From Diphasiastrum complanatum (taxonomy: Eukaryota > Streptophyta > Lycopodiopsida > Lycopodiales > Lycopodiaceae): DNA of 64,000 nt. The position numbers and the translations under genes were made by a program. How positions within the stretch are numbered: position 1 is the stretch's first letter; each line of letters begins with the position of its first letter. The DNA lies in contig CM055108.1 in assembly GCA_029204225.1 (NCBI GenBank), forward strand, positions 3,124,473-3,188,472, given 5' to 3'. Below are positions 44,372 through 55,774 of the stretch, in pieces. A model generated the notes under the pieces. It did not search any database. It was not told the origin of the DNA and saw nothing but the letters and a program-made list of their open reading frames with translations.

Positions 44372-44727
44372 TGTTAGAGTTTGTTGGCAGCGGAAACATT
44401 CCGGTCCAGTAGACGCTCTCACGCAATGCGCACACTGTGGGCCGTGCATGGGATCCCATCCCCACCACCTAGCCACCCGCCTCTTTCCCACTTGACTCCA
44501 AAAGGGTTGGTACCAAGGGACAAGGGTATTATGTCTACTTTCAGCTTATATTTGGGTGATGTCTTAGTCTCCATTTACTTATGGGATGATAATTGCACTC
44601 TTTCTGGTGCATCCATGGAGGCAGTCGGCCTCTGCGTAGCTTGCTCTCAAACACCCCCACTCAAGCGAGCACAGGGTGAAGTACACCCCACTTGCTCATA
44701 AAGGACCCCCACTTGGCTCTGATACCA
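44372..44727 (-). repeat. Short primer-site unit 2 (minus strand)
   Basis: A closer inverted copy of 43395-43745, ending in gctctgatacca at 44716-44727 and the edge TGTAGGAG. With the plus copy it forms an inverted repeat with arms of about 350 bases. No coding frame. Confidence 0.8.
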
Positions 44728-45069
44728 TGTAGGAGTTTGGTGGGCCTTCAATGGATACAACTTAACCTTTCTAGTTTAGAGGTTACACCATGATGCAACT
44801 TAACCTTTCTGGTTCAGAGGTTGCACCAAAATCATGGAGCCTTTTGGCCCTTCTATGAGCCTCGTTCCAGGATCTCCTCCCCGGATGCCTAGCCGCCAAC
44901 GAATCCAAGTGCTCCCCCTTATCCACAAAGGGGCTGGTACCAGAGGACATTAAACACTTGGATATTTATCACTTATATCCACTTTGCACAAAGTTCCACT
45001 TCATTTTTGAGATTTTTTTAAGCGTGGGCTAAGGCTGCACATTGTCGTTCCAACACTCTTGATAATTGC
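44728..45069. repeat. Direct repeat, copy 2 (ggtgggccttcaa unit)
   Basis: Second copy of the segment at 43749-44015, with the tandem acttaacctttctggttcag motif, ending where the minus-strand satellite begins. Confidence 0.8.
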
Positions 45070-48000
45070 AATCCTCCAGCTCGACGAGCACTCGATGTCC
45101 ACCCTCCTCTAAAGTCCAAAGAGGATGATGTTGGTGCTCGTGCTCGTGCCGAATGCCATTGGTACTGGCCCTGGCTGCTGCTTGAGGATGCTGTTGGTGC
45201 TCGTGCTTGTGCTGCAAGCCGCTGGTATTGGCCTTGGCTGCTGCTGCATAAGCCTGCTCATCCTGCTACTTACACTACTGTTGCAGATCCTTCTCATGCT
45301 CATCTATAATATCATGTTGCTGCTGCAGCTCCTCTTGCTGATCGTTGTCCTCTAGCTCGACCAACACTCGATGTCCACCCTCCTCTAAATTCCAAAGAGG
45401 ATGCTGCTACTACTCGTGCTCATGCTGAATGCCACTGGTATTGGCCCTGGCTGCTGCTGGAGGATGTTTTTGGTGTTCGTGCTTGTGCTCGTCCTGCATG
45501 CCGCTGGTACTGGCCCTGGTTGCTGCTACAAAATCCTACTCATGTTGTTGCTCATGCTGCTACTGCTGCTCACACTGCTGCTGTTGCTGCTACTCATCTA
45601 TAATATCATGCCGCTCCTATAGCTCTTCTTGATGATCGCTGTCCTCCCAGCTCAACGAGCACTTGATGTTCATCCTCTTCTAAAGTCCAAAGATGATGTT
45701 GTTGGTGCTCATGCCCGTGCTGCATGCCACTGGTACTGGCCCTTACTGTTGCAAAGAGAATGTTGCTGGTGCTCGTAGTCATGCTGCATGCTGCTGGTAC
45801 TAGCTGTTGCTACATAAGCTTGCTCATCCTGTTGCTCACGGTGCTACTGTAGCTCCTCCCCATGCTCATCTAGAATATCATGCTGTTGTTGCAGCTCCTC
45901 TTGTTGATTACTGTGCTCTACCCCCCTCTAAAGTCCAAAGAGGATGCTGTTGGTGCTCGTGCTTGTGCTATATGCCGCTGGTACTGATCCTGGCTGTTGT
46001 TGAAGAATGCTGCTAGTGCTCGTGCTCATGCTTGTGCTGCATGCCGCTGGTACTGGCCCTGGCTGCCACTGCATAAGTCTGCTCATCTTGCTGCTCACGT
46101 TGTTGTTGTAGCTCTTCTTCATGCTCATCTATAATATCATGTTGTTGCTGCAGCTCCTCTTGATATCGCTATCCTCCAGCTCGAGGAGCACTCGACATCC
46201 ACCCTCTTCGAAATTCAAAAGAGGATTCTGCTGGTGCTCGTGCTCATGCTGCATGCCATTGGTACTGGCCCTGGCTACTGCTGGTGCTCGTGCTCATGTT
46301 TGTGCTACATGTCGCTATTACTGGCCCTGGCTGTTGTTGCATAAGCTTGATCAGACTCATAAATAATATCGTGTTGCTGCTGCAGCCCCTCCTCATGCTC
46401 ATCTATAATATCATGCTGCTGCTGTAGCTCCTGTTGATGATCGCTGTCCTCCAGCTCGACAAGCACTCGATGTCCACCCTTTTCTAAAGTCCAAAGAGAA
46501 TGCTGCTAGTGCTTGTGCTCGTGCTGCATGCCGCTGGTATTGGCCTTGGCTGTTGCTAGAGGATGTTACTGGCGCTCATGCTCGTGCTCGTGCTGTATCC
46601 CGCTGGTACTGGCCCTGGTTGTTGCTGCATAAGCTTGCTCATCTTGCTGCTCACGTTGCTGCTGTAGCTTCTCTTCTTGATCGTTGTCCTCCAGCTCGAC
46701 GAGCACTCGATGTCCACCCTTCTCTAAAGTCCAAAGAGGATGCTGCTCATGCTCGTGCTCGTGCTGCATGCCGTTGGTACTGGCCCTGGCTGCTGCTGCA
46801 TAAGCCTGCTCATCCTACTGCTCATGCTGTAGCTGCTGCTCCTCCTCGTGCTCATCTATAATATTATGTTGCTACTGCAGCTCCTCTTTCTGATTGTTGT
46901 TCTCCAGTTCGACCGACCACTCGATGTCCACCCTCGTTTAATGTCCAAAGAGAATGCTGCTGGTGCTCGTGCTCATGCTGCATGCCACTAGTACTGGCCC
47001 TAGCTGATGCTACATAAGCCTATTCATCCTGCTGCTGCAGCTCCTCCTCATGATCATCTATAATATCATGATGTTGTTGTAGTCCTCTTGCTGATTGTTG
47101 TCCTCCAGCTCGATGTCCACTCTCTTCTAAAGTCCAAATAGGATGCTGCTGGTGCTCGTGATCATGCTGCATGTCGCTAGTACTGGCCTTGGATGCTGTT
47201 GGAGGATGCTGCTGGTGGTCCTTCTCATGCTCATGCCGCATGCCGCTGGTACTGGCCTTGGCTGATGTTGCATAAGCTTGCTCATCCTGTTGCTCACGAT
47301 GCTGTTGTAGCTCCTCCTCATGCTCATCTATAATATCATGTTGTTGCTGCTGCTCCTCTTGCTCATCGCTGTCCTCCAGTTCGATGAGCACGCGATGTCC
47401 ACCATCCTCTAAAGTCCAAAAAGGATGTTGCTGGTGCTCGTGCTCGTGCTATATGTCGCTAGTACTGACCCTTGCTGTTGCTAGAGGATGTTGTTGGTGC
47501 TCGTGCTCGTGCTAGTGCTGCATGCCGCTAGTATTGGCCTTGGTTGTTGCTCAATAAGCCTGCTCATCCTGTTGCTTACGCTGCTGCTGTAGCTCCTCCT
47601 CATGCCCATCTATAATATCATGCTGCTATTGTAGCTCCTCTTGTTGATCGCTGTCCTCCAGGTTGACGAGCACTCGATGTCCACCCTCCCCAAAGTCTAA
47701 AGAGAATGCTGCTGGTGCTCGTCCTCATGCTTCATACTACTAGTACTGGCCCTGACTGCTGCTGCAACTCATCCTCATGGTTATCTATAATATCATGTTG
47801 CTACTACAGCTCCTCTTACTGATCGTTGTCCTCCAACTCGACGAGCACTCGATGTCCAACCTCCTCTAAAGCCCAAAGAGAATGTTGTTGGTGCTTGTGC
47901 TCGTGCTGCATGCCGATGGTACTGGGCCTGGCTGCTACTGGAGGATGTTGTTGTTGTTGTTGGTGCTGCTGCTCACGCTGCTATTGTTGCTTCTCCTCAT

Positions 48001-48435
48001 GCTCATCTATTATATCATGTTGCTGTTGTAGCTCCTCGTTATTGGCCCTAGATGTTACTAGAGGATGCTGCTGGTGCTCATGCTCGTGATTGTGCTACAT
48101 GTCGCTGGTACTAGCCTTGGCTGCTACTGCATAAGCCTGCTCATCCTGTTGCTCACGCTGCTACTGCAGCTCCTCCTCATGCCCACCTATAATATCGTGC
48201 TACTGCTGCAGCTCCTCTTGCTGATCGTTGTCCTCCAGTTTCACGAGCACTCAATGTCCACCCTCCTCTAAAGTCCAAAGAGGATGTTGCTGGTGCTGGT
48301 GCTCATGCTGCATGCTGCTGGTATTGACCCTTGCTGCTACTGGAGGATGCTGTTGGTGCTCATACTCATGCTACTGCTGCATGCCGCTAGTACTGGCCCT
48401 GGTTGTTGCTGCATAAGCCTGCTCATCCTGTTGCT
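45070..48435 (-). repeat. 270-base coding-like satellite, block 3 (minus)
   Basis: The same satellite as block 1 but inverted: the landmark appears as cgatgtccaccctcctctaa, about a dozen times. On the minus strand it reads the same Gln/His/Glu-rich units; the longest open run is 47020-47391 (123 residues). Leu/Cys-rich frames on the plus strand are just the complement. Confidence 0.9.
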
Positions 48436-50246
48436 AATTGTTTGCAAACATTTTGGCTTCGTGTGTCCTATGTGTCAAAATCAGAGTGGGAAGCTAGCAA
48501 AGCTTTGGCAATTGAAACGTTTTGTTTCTTCAGCTCCCTCTCAAAGCATGATAGTTGACGACTCCAAGATTGCTCCTCTGTTTCTCGAACAGGCCTTTGT
48601 CTAAGGCCTTTGTGAAAATGTCAGCAACCATCTCCTTCGTTCCAATGAAAGTAGTCTGCAACATCTTCTACCCGATCAGAACCCTTATCAAGTGGTACTT
48701 GATTGCAATTCGTTTCGTCCTTGAGTGAAACACATGATCTTTTGTCAGATGTATTGCGGATGTGTTGTCCATCTGCAAAACTAGAGGTTCATTCCTCGTT
48801 TCGTCCAGTTCGTCAAGGAATTGTTTGATCCAAATGATTTCATTGGCCATCTTTGCTGCTGCTACGTATTCTGCCTCACAGGATGATTGAGCCACAATGG
48901 TCTGCTTCTTGCTGACCCAGAGAATTACTGCTCCTAATGGGATGGTGCATCCAACTGAGACACTCTTGCAGTCATCCTTGAGAGATACCCTGCTAGCATC
49001 ACTGTAGGAAAGCATCTAGAACCATGCATCACGAGAATAACACAATCCAAAATCCTTCATTAACTAAAGGTATTGCAAAATTTGTTTCGCAATCTTCCAA
49101 TCAGTTGAGCCTAGAATCGTACAAAATTGGCTCATCCTGAACACGACATAAGCAATGTCAAGACGTGTGTTATCTTGAAGATACATTAGCGATCCGATCA
49201 ACTTCCTGTACGGTGGTGTATGCTGCATCAATTCTCTCTCTTCTTCAGTCTTCGAACAATCTTCATTCGTCAGGACTGTTCCTGCAAGCATTGGAGTATT
49301 TGCTCCTTTGCAACTCAGCATCCCGTAATCTTTTAGGATTTTTTGGGTATATCTGGACTGATGAAGGTACAATTTGCCTCCCTCATAGTCTCTGTCAATC
49401 TGTAAGCCAAGATAACATTTGGCTTCTCCCAGGTATGCAATCTCGAAATGTTTTGAGATATCATACTTCACCTTAGCAATAAGCTCCTCACTCTTGCATG
49501 ATATCAGAGTATCGTCCATATACACAGCTACAATGATGATCTTCCCATCTGTAATTTTTACATAAACATTGGAATCAACCATTAGTGGCTCGAATCCTAA
49601 GAATTTTAGGGCTTGATCTTTCTTTTTATACCATTGTCGTGCTGACTGCTTCAGACCGTAGATACTCCTATGCATCCTGCATGCATAAGTAGGAAATGAA
49701 TTCGAGATATAGCCTGGGGGTTGATCCATGTAGACTTCTTCATCTAGTTCACCATGCAAGAAGGCTGTCTTTTCATCCATGATGTGAATTCTGAGATCAT
49801 AAGCAACTGCATATGCAAATAGTAAATGTAAGGATGAGTGTTTCATGACAAGAGAGAAAGTCTCAGTATAGTCAATTCCATATCTTTGAGAAAATTCCTT
49901 CGCTACAAGCCTTGCTTTATACTTTGAAATATCTCCATCCGGTCCATACTTCAACTTGTATACCCACTTGCATATTACAGTCTTTCACTTATTTGCTAAT
50001 GGATACAACGTCCATACTTGGTTTTCTCTCATGGATTTCATCTCCCCATTCATGGCCTGGATTCATTTGTCCTTCTTTGGACATTCAATTGCTTCCTTGA
50101 ATGTCAAGGGTTCACCACTGAATCCACAAAACTCTTCTGACTTAGAAGCTGAGCTTCCTGGCACAAATCTTGCTGGCGCTCTTTGTTCTCTTGTCGACCT
50201 TCTAGGAGATCCTCCTAGAGCTGCAATGCTCTTGCCTTTACCTACT
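48436..50246 (-). pseudogene. Copia RT and RNase H, best-preserved RT in the window
   Basis: On the minus strand 49954-49064 is open for 296 residues: KARLVAKEFSQRYGIDYTET, the first catalytic block IMDEKTAFLHGELDEEVYMD, RSIYGLKQSARQWYKK, and the intact catalytic VYMDDTLIS near 49515-49540, then GANTPMLAGTVLTNEDC and LIGSLMYL. After a stop near 49016, RNase H continues (48668-49015) with CEAEYVAAAKMANEIIW and QMDNTSAIHLTKDH. The RT could be near-active in sequence but gag, protease, integrase and LTRs are missing; both ends abut satellite DNA. Same family as 40744-42342, in the opposite orientation. Confidence 0.92.
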
Positions 50247-51260
50247 GAGGAGCTGCAGCAGCAGCATGATATTATAGATGAGCATAAGGAGGAGTTGCAG
50301 CAGCAGAGTGAGCAGCAGGATGAGTAGGCTTATGCAACAATAGCCAGGGCCAGTACCAGCGGCTTGCAGCATGAGCATGAATACAAGCATCCATCAGCAG
50401 CATCCTCCAACAGCAGCCAGGGCCAGTACCAACGACATGCAGCATGCGCACGAGCACCAACAACATTCTCTCTGGACTTTAGAGGAGAGTGGACATCGTC
50501 GATTGAGTTGGAGGACAACAATTAGCAATAGGAGTTGCAGCTACAACATGATATTATAGATGAGCATGAGGAGGAGCTACAACAGCAGTGTGAGCAGCAG
50601 GATGAGCTGGCTTATGCAGCAGCAGCCAGGGACAGTACCAGCGACATGCAGCATGAGCACGAGCACCAACAACATCATCTTTGGAATTTAGAGGAGGGTG
50701 GACATCGAGTGCCCATCGAGCTGGAGGACATCGATCAGCCTACAACAACAGCATGATATTATAGATGAGCATGAGGAGGAGCTGCAACAGCAGGATAAGC
50801 AGACTTTATGCAACATCAACCAAGGCCAGTACCAATGGCATGCAGCACGAGCACGAGCACGAGTGACAACAGCATCCTCCAGCAGTAGCCAGGGCTAGTA
50901 CCAAAACGGCATGCAGCATGAGCACGAGCACCAGCAGCATCCTATTTGGACTTTAGAGCAGGGTGGATTCGAGTGCTCGTCGAGCTGGAGGACAATGATC
51001 AACAAGAGGAGTTGCAGCAACAACATGATATTATAGATGAGCATGAGGAGGAGCTACACCAACAATGTGAGTAGCATGATGAGCAGGCTTATGCAGCAGC
51101 AACCAAGGCCAGTACCAGCGACATGCGGCACGAGCACGAGCACAAGCACCAGCAGCATCCTCCAACAACAGCCAACACCAGTACCGGCGGCATGCAACAC
51201 GAGCATGATCACCAGCAACATTCTCTTTAGACTTTAGAGGAGGGTGGACATCGAGTGCTC
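50247..51260 (+). repeat. 270-base coding-like satellite, block 4 (plus)
   Basis: Begins gaggagctgcagcagcagca and ends cgagtgctc at 51260, where the RT remnant starts. About four units with landmarks near 50490, 50697, 50962 and 51243. Confidence 0.9.
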
Positions 51261-51970
51261 TGACAATTTTTTGCCCCATGACCATATAAATATTTCACGT
51301 GTATGATTCCATTTGTAATACAATAGATCATGTTTAGAATGTTTGAAAGCATATTTAATGGCTTTTTTCCGGACCATCTAAGGGTATATTCTCGTAGCCT
51401 TTTGGAATATCTGCAACCCATACATTGGTGATCAAGGATGGTAGATTTCGATAGAAGTCCATAGATAACTCACATTGCCAATGTAGCATAGTGTCTACTC
51501 TTAGGATACTCTTGTATGTATTTAGGCTTAAGGCCTGCACCTTCCATGAGGAACGGTGACAACAAACCAAGAGCTCTTGTGAGAAATTTGGCAAGTTTAG
51601 TAAAACAGCAATTGTGAGCATTGGTAATCCATCTAAATGAATCTTTGTGAGCTTTAAAAGTGCAAAGGAGGTAAGGTAGAGAATCATTTCCCAATATTAT
51701 TTCTGGTAAAAATTTATCAGTAATGTCTGATATATAAGCAAGAGAATCCTCAACAGAGTTAGATAATTCATTTGGAGAAGGTGTAAAATCTGGGCTATTG
51801 AGTCTTTGTATGGCTAGCTTTTGTGCAAAGAATTTACACATAAAGCATGGGTTGTGTTGTGCTTTATCAATCCCATTAACATAAAGAAACTTGGTAAGCA
51901 ATTGTAGTGCATAATTGGCAATCCTAGTCCTTCGTCTTCGATTTTGAGATTGGCTTGTCAATAACAGCAC
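51261..51970 (-). pseudogene. Non-canonical reverse transcriptase, central part
   Basis: On the minus strand 51970-51470 is open for 166 residues: LLTKFLYVNGIDKAQHNPCF, LNSPDFTPS, DSLPYLLCTFKAHKDSFRWI and TNAHNCCFTKLAKFL. After one frame change near 51480, WVADIPKGYENIPLDGP follows (51420-51365). This order, a K-x-HK-x-x-x-R(W/F)-I-T block then a hydrophobic strand with D and YEx-IPL, corresponds to RT motifs before and including the first catalytic Asp (near 51410). It is unlike copia, Ty3 or LINE RTs and reminds me of large RT families in algae and seedless plants and, more loosely, of Penelope-like RTs. The second catalytic block is lost, cut by satellite at 51260. Family name uncertain. 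Confidence 0.5.
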
Positions 51971-51974
51971 TAGA

Positions 51975-52740
51975 CAGTTTAGTCTTCATGATTTCATTGT
52001 CCCCTTCCTCGAACGTGACCACCTTCTCTGCAACAGTTGACTGAAGTTCAGTGTTGATAATCTCTTTTGCTTCTACTGAGATATCTTTTGCAAATAATTT
52101 TGCAGCATCGCGGTCATAGTCGGGGTCATCTTTAAGATCTTCTTTGGTCGTAGATTTGTTCATTGACTTGCTAGAAGATTTCCTCTTCGAGGATTTTCTG
52201 CGCTTCGTTGAAGATTTCTGTTCAAGTTTCGAGGAGTCTTTGCTTCTCTTTGTGACTTTGAATATCTTCTCTACGTCACTTGGCTAGGACTGGTCATCTG
52301 TCTTCACCAATTTTCCTTCAATAACATCAATCCTCTGCACAACATCAGTCAAAGCTTTTGCTTTCGAGTTTGCAACAGCTGGTGTTGCTACATACTGATA
52401 TTTGGGTCATAGCTTCTACGACTGAGGGCAGTCAGGATACTTGTGGCCAAGCTCCCCGCAGTTCGAGCATAACGGTACATAACCAATCGGCGTTTAATCG
52501 GCTGAGGACAGTTAGGAGAAAAATGTCCCGGCTCTCCGCAGTTGTAATAGTTGCTCGTTAGTCGCGGTTTGAGACTTCGTTGGTCCAACAAATTCAGGAG
52601 GATTATGTCTTCTTGGTGCGAACTTTGGTCTATCCTGCTGGGCTGATGGTGCAGTTCCTTGAACATAGTTAGTAGTCGCATCATTATGAAAGGGATAATA
52701 AGTATTACGAGTGCTTAGATCATCTCATTTTGTAATGTAT
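51975..52740 (-). pseudogene. Zinc-knuckle and Lys-rich part of the same element
   Basis: Two gag-like CCHC knuckles: CSNCGELGHKYPDC (near 52430-52470) is complete; NYYNCGEPGHFSPNC (52505-52550) has lost its first Cys. They are in different frames. After ALTDVVQRIDVIEGK the chain is basic (KRRKSSKRKSSSKS near 52195-52240), then acidic, ending at 51925. It overlaps the RT frame by about 46 bases in another frame. It separates two parts of the RT, so it is either an insertion or a domain of this family. Confidence 0.55.
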
Positions 52741-52923
52741 GCTACTTATGTTGATCTGAGTAAGCATGAAAACTATGAGCTATTGGATTCATACAAAAGA
52801 AGAAAATTGTTATCCTTGAAGTTGCTTGTCTACATTAAGGCCTTCTCTTAAGTTGTTCATTATCTGACCTCAGTGCTTTGATTCATTTGCCAGTTTGATT
52901 CTCAGCATGCATTTTGAATTGTC

Positions 52924-53460
52924 TTAAGAGAAGCTACAATGAAGCCATTTACCCTTTCTAATAAAGCTTAGTGCAGTATTTTTGTAGAAAACAACATGCT
53001 TTACTTTTGTAGTTTTGTCCATAGAGGCATAAGAAGGTAAAAATTCCATAAGTCTAAGCCCACCGTCATAAAGTTCGGAAGCAACCTCATTCACATTAGT
53101 TTGTCTTAAAGTAATATGGTTTAGGCCGTTTTTCAAAAATTTTCGTAAAAGAGTACTTTTGATGATATTACAGTCTGTACATATGACACGACCAAAGTTT
53201 TTTGATATGCCAGTTTTTGAAATGTTTAAAAGTATGACAATGATAGGAATGTAGGTTATCTATATGAAATTCACAAAAAACGTCATAAGAAAAATACCAT
53301 TTGCATTTTATACTTGGTAGGTATGAATAGCCAAACGTAATATCATCAAAGAGATCATCTACAGTACCAAAAAGTTTGCGTAAAACGTGAGAATAAAAGT
53401 TCTTCACATGGATAACTTCAAAAACTCTATTTAGGTAACATAAGTGCAGCAAAAAAAGAA
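52924..53460 (-). pseudogene. Non-canonical RT, N-terminal part
   Basis: Minus-strand readings include VIHVKNFYSHVLRKLFG and DDLFDDITFGYSYLP, then in another frame FLKNGLNHITLRQTNVNE (near 53090-53130) and KHVVFYKNTALSFIRKGK. The GLNHIxLxxTN phrase is, from memory, a recurring N-terminal feature of the same RT type. Assignment depends on that memory and is tentative. Confidence 0.4.
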
Positions 53461-53589
53461 ATTTCCTGTGTCATGGCTAGTGGAAAACTGAAGTCGGCCC
53501 GTCGTTGAAGTACTGATTGCTCTTCTAACCATCCCATCTTCATCCTGCACATCGATCAAGATATATAAAAGTTCAATTTTTTGACTGGT

Positions 53590-54960
53590 AGATCATTCTT
53601 GGTGCCCTACTTGCCCTTCCTTTTCTCTAAAATTTGAGAATCGTTTTTTCTTTCCTGCTCCCGAACTAGAGATAACTGAGTTTGGATTGTTATGATTGAA
53701 CGAGCCAGATCTTTTGTTCGAGTTTTGAAAGTATTTATCTTGGAGGGTAGAAAAGCTAGGTTGTTTTAAAAGGCACTCAATTTCTCGGATATTTTCAACA
53801 TCTCCCAGGGGTGCAAGGAGTTTGGCGGAGGAGTCTTTGGCAAGTTCAATGGAAGCATCGATCATGTATTGGTGAATAAAGGGAAAAGTGTGAAGCATCG
53901 ATCAAGTGTAATTTCACTACATCCCTAGCAGGTTATGAAGCCATATAAAAAAAGCGTTCATCTGATTTTGAAGGGAAGCACCAGGAAAAAACTTAGCAAG
54001 ATTATTCATTATGAACCAGATGGCATGGTCAAACCAGATGATAGAGGAACTATTTTTGCATTTTCACCACATCTACATTTGAAAAAGGGTCTTTTCCAGA
54101 TCCAGATCATGGCTTGGTGTAAATTCATTCTATTAAAGCCAGTTTCAAAATGGCCTCTGGTACGAGCCCAAGTTTGCTCAGAGGGACACCGAGAAGGTTC
54201 AAATTTGTTCATACGAATAATGGTGTCGAAGGCTATAGGGGTCTCAAGAGAAGGATTTTTATGCAGGGCAGCCAACCTGCAGACTTGTATCTCTTTTTCT
54301 ATCATATGAGTCATCATAATTCAAATATCGATAAGGATGGGTGCAAGAAAGTTGATAGATGGAAGACTCCAAAGTTTGTAAGACGTAAGAGCAGATTTGT
54401 ACTCAATAATTCTACTGGGGACAAAAGGAACCTGACAACTTTTAGATTGGCAAAAATCATAAGAAAAAAGGTCACCAATATTGCAAATGTCTTGGGAAAA
54501 GATCTCCAGTTGAGAGGAACTATCCTCATCAAGGTCATCAGTAAAGACAAGAGGATGTGGTGAAAGAGGTGCATCAGAAACAGAAGGGGAAATAACAGCA
54601 GGAGTGATACCATTTTCATTTTCCAGGCACATGAACACTTTTCTAATGTGTAAATTGTAGAACTTTTCTTCTTCTTCAAATCTTTCGATGAAATCATTGA
54701 GACGACTATTGAGATTTTCCACTAAACTCAAGAGTATCTTTCTTCTTAACAAACTCAAGATAAATCTTAACCCAGTCAATGGTCTCAAGTAAATCAATAA
54801 GACAGAGAATCTTATCCTTAATTCTGGCAGAAGAACAAGTGGCACTATCAGTATCAATGACAAAATTATGCATCTCAACGACCTTTTTCATACAACAAAT
54901 CAAAGTCTGAACAAAATGGTTAGGCGGAGGAAGGGGCTCTCCATAATCCAAAGAAGCAGC
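53590..54960 (-). pseudogene. Gag-like upstream region of the same element
   Basis: Several minus-strand frames follow one another: 54951-54706 (MDYGEPLPPP), continuing by a frame change to 54321, then 54317-54009 and 53898-53593 (a Ser/Asn-rich, basic end). They are on the strand of the RT, in the place of a first open reading frame, and have helical, charged character, but no domain I can name. Confidence 0.4.
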
Positions 54961-55731
54961 TTCCTGAAACCATCTTGTGGACTAAATCATGCAAATGGAC
55001 CTTTGTTAGCTTATGAATCGGATAAAAGGTAAGAGCTTCAGTACTATCCCAACCAAGGAATAGTCAGATTTACACCACCAGGATGCATATAGAGAGATAC
55101 AAGACTGCACTTAGTTCCTCTTGACAAAGCAAGACTGAAGCTCTTTGAAGCCTTTATTTATAATCCAACAAGGTAAATACAACTGAAAAGTAAAATACAG
55201 TACTAGAAAGCACCACAAAGCATAACCACTCTCAAGACGTCTAGCTGATACCTGCCACCATCCCACAAAACAAAACCGCTCAAGTTAGTTTAGTGAGGAA
55301 GACAGGTGTCATAGCTGAACGATAGTTGTTATTCATGTCCAAAAGAAGTTATACTACTTAACATCTTTGAATAGCATTGTAAAGCATAGTCCAGTCTTCC
55401 CAAACACAGGATGTTTTAGCGATAGGCCAAGCCGTTATATCACCGTATCAGGATGAGTGCCATACTAATCAGCTTACGGGCGTCCATATCAGTTCGTTTT
55501 ATGCATAGAAGAGTATGAAAATTTTTAACCGTTTAAAGTTTTACTTAGCCAAAAGACCTGGTGTGAACACATGTGCTTGTATTAGAGCAAATCCATGCTC
55601 TACTGACCCAAGTGACCCTTACAGAGTGAGGTATGTCATGCACTACTATCCATACTCCTGAGCATATCCATGCTTTCCAGTTGTATCTCACCAAGGGTCT
55701 AAAGTAGCACTTGACAAGGTAGGGTAAGGCA

Positions 55732-55774
55732 ATACCATGATCGTTATATAGGAATCACATAACGACCATGGTAT
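55732..55774. repeat. Short inverted repeat
   Basis: ataccatgatcgttat at 55732-55747 and ataacgaccatggtat at 55759-55774 pair with one mismatch around 11 bases. No T run follows. Confidence 0.7.

Noticed and set aside
45125-48604. Leu/Cys-rich 'membrane protein' frames on the plus strand
   Set aside because: They are the complement of the Gln/His/Glu satellite; runs of CTG and TGC produce false hydrophobic proteins.
51037-51237. Met/Ser/Arg-rich frame in satellite block 4
   Set aside because: Alternative frame of the satellite unit; the same pattern appears in every block.
36371-51260. CRISPR array
   Set aside because: Units are about 270 bases and contiguous with no spacers; the setting is a eukaryotic genome.
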